A stretch of 5,897 nucleotides of DNA from Flavobacteriaceae bacterium (GTDB lineage Bacteria; Bacteroidota; Bacteroidia; Flavobacteriales; Flavobacteriaceae): contig JAUVCP010000158.1 in NCBI GenBank assembly GCA_030590765.1, forward strand, positions 1 through 5,897, in the 5' to 3' direction. The position numbers and the translations under genes were made by a program. Within the stretch, counting starts at the first letter, position 1. The number at the start of each line of letters is the position of its first letter. Of this stretch, positions 5,100 to 5,897 are shown in pieces. A model generated the notes under the pieces. The model had not been told where the DNA came from. It ran no database searches and worked only from the letters and a program-made list of their open reading frames with translations.

Positions 5100-5897
5100 A
5101 TGAGATCAAGCAAATTAGCTGTAGCCATACTTGTGATCATTTCTTTATTTTTACTTTCAGGTCACCATGCTCATGCTCAGCAAAAGACTCCCTTCTTTCA
5201 AAAATCAGATACGCTCAACAAAAAAAGAAGGAATGCGGTTTATATAACAGCAGGTTCGGGAGCAGCAATTGCCATTGCCGGATTAAATCAATTATGGTAT
5301 GCAGATTATCCACGTTCAAGTTTTCACTCTTTAAATGACAATACTTCATGGATGCAAATAGATAAATTCGGACATGCCATGAGTACTTATTTTATTGGGA
5401 AAGTAGGTATGGATGCTTTGGCCTGGGCAGGAGAATCTAAAAAAAATCAATTACTTTATGGTGCTACTATGGGTTGGGCATTTGTTACTACTATTGAAAT
5501 ATTCGATGGTTTTTCACAAGAATGGGGCTTTTCTACAGGTGACGTGATTGCAAATACATTGGGAGCCGGTTTACTGATCGGACAGGAATTGTTATGGAAT
5601 GAACAAAGAATTCAATACAAATTTTCATTTAGTCCAAGTAAATATCCGGAAATGATTCCCGGGAAATTGGGAGATAACATAATTCAGCAGATTGTTAAAG
5701 ATTACAATGGTCAAACCTATTGGTTTTCGATAAATTTATGGTCGTTCTTTAAAGAAAGTGAAATTCCAAAATGGCTAAACGTTGCTATAGGATATGGCGC
5801 TAATGGTTTACCAGAAAATAGTTATGATTTTGGAGTTCATCCGCCTCAACCAATTAAATCATATCGTCAATTTTATACTAGTATTGATGTGGATCTG
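5100..5897 (+). CDS. DUF2279/YfiM-like envelope protein, 3' truncated by window end
   Basis: The frame opens at the ATG one base after the mltG stop and stays open for 266 codons to the right edge, so the C-terminus is missing. Residues 1-26 form a Sec signal peptide: M-R-S-S-K, a hydrophobic core at about 6-20, and a likely signal peptidase I site A-H-A at 24-26. No lipobox Cys is seen, so despite YfiM being called a lipoprotein this one is probably not. A small-residue hydrophobic stretch at 47-63 looks like a membrane segment. The hallmark DUF2279 block follows: W-Y-A-D-Y-P-R-S-S-F-H at 66-76, then D-K-F-G-H at 88-92. After that come E133, D-G-F-S-Q at 136-140, W-G-F-S-x-G-D-V-I-A-N at 142-152 and G-A-G-L-L-I-G at 155-161. 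Residues 170-266 look like a beta-rich periplasmic or outer-membrane region. The family has no established function. Its place after mltG suggests envelope work. Confidence 0.85.
   Translation, partial: MRSSKLAVAILVIISLFLLSGHHAHAQQKTPFFQKSDTLNKKRRNAVYITAGSGAAIAIAGLNQLWYADYPRSSFHSLNDNTSWMQIDKFGHAMSTYFIGKVGMDALAWAGESKKNQLLYGATMGWAFVTTIEIFDGFSQEWGFSTGDVIANTLGAGLLIGQELLWNEQRIQYKFSFSPSKYPEMIPGKLGDNIIQQIVKDYNGQTYWFSINLWSFFKESEIPKWLNVAIGYGANGLPENSYDFGVHPPQPIKSYRQFYTSIDVDL

Overview
The window looks like the chromosome of a low-G+C member of the Bacteroidota. Three things point there: perfect TAnnTTTG promoter boxes (the phylum's -7 element), AT-rich leaders without a Shine-Dalgarno sequence before several genes, and the gene families themselves. 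I cannot place it below phylum level. The complete genes are housekeeping genes for the cell envelope.

Layout. Bases 1-513 (+) are the C-terminal third or so of a Gfo/Idh/MocA-type oxidoreductase cut by the left edge. Bases 514-1117 contain no convincing gene. They hold several inverted repeats, including a GAACCAAAAAA motif that recurs in opposite orientation about 375 bp away, and look like an intergenic repeat or a decayed element. A strong symmetric terminator at 1069-1098 follows the next gene's stop. Bases 1118-2563 (-) encode a complete HtrA/DegP-type periplasmic serine protease with an intact catalytic triad and two PDZ domains. Bases 2564-2741 are a divergent promoter region with a -7 box for each direction and a tandem 9-bp direct repeat between them. 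From 2742 to the right edge (+) runs a tight four-gene cluster: dapF, a GNAT acetyltransferase, mltG, and a DUF2279/YfiM-like envelope protein that runs off the window. This last gene starts at 5100, has no stop in the window, and is open for 266 codons.

How the genes fit together. DapF makes meso-diaminopimelate for peptidoglycan (and lysine). MltG cuts nascent glycan strands at the inner membrane. HtrA, transcribed divergently, degrades or refolds damaged periplasmic proteins. The GNAT enzyme has no assigned substrate. The DUF2279 protein is exported or membrane-bound and carries a spaced D-K-x-x-H / E-Q / D-N-G pattern resembling VanZ-like proteins. The plus-strand genes abut (0, 20 and 1 nt apart), so they are probably one operon. 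The two near-zero junctions have good Shine-Dalgarno sequences inside the preceding gene.

I see no CRISPR array, tRNA, rRNA, intact insertion sequence or defence system. The most useful leads are the repeat-rich intergenic block, the double GTTAA element upstream of htrA, and the VanZ-like pattern in the DUF2279 protein.
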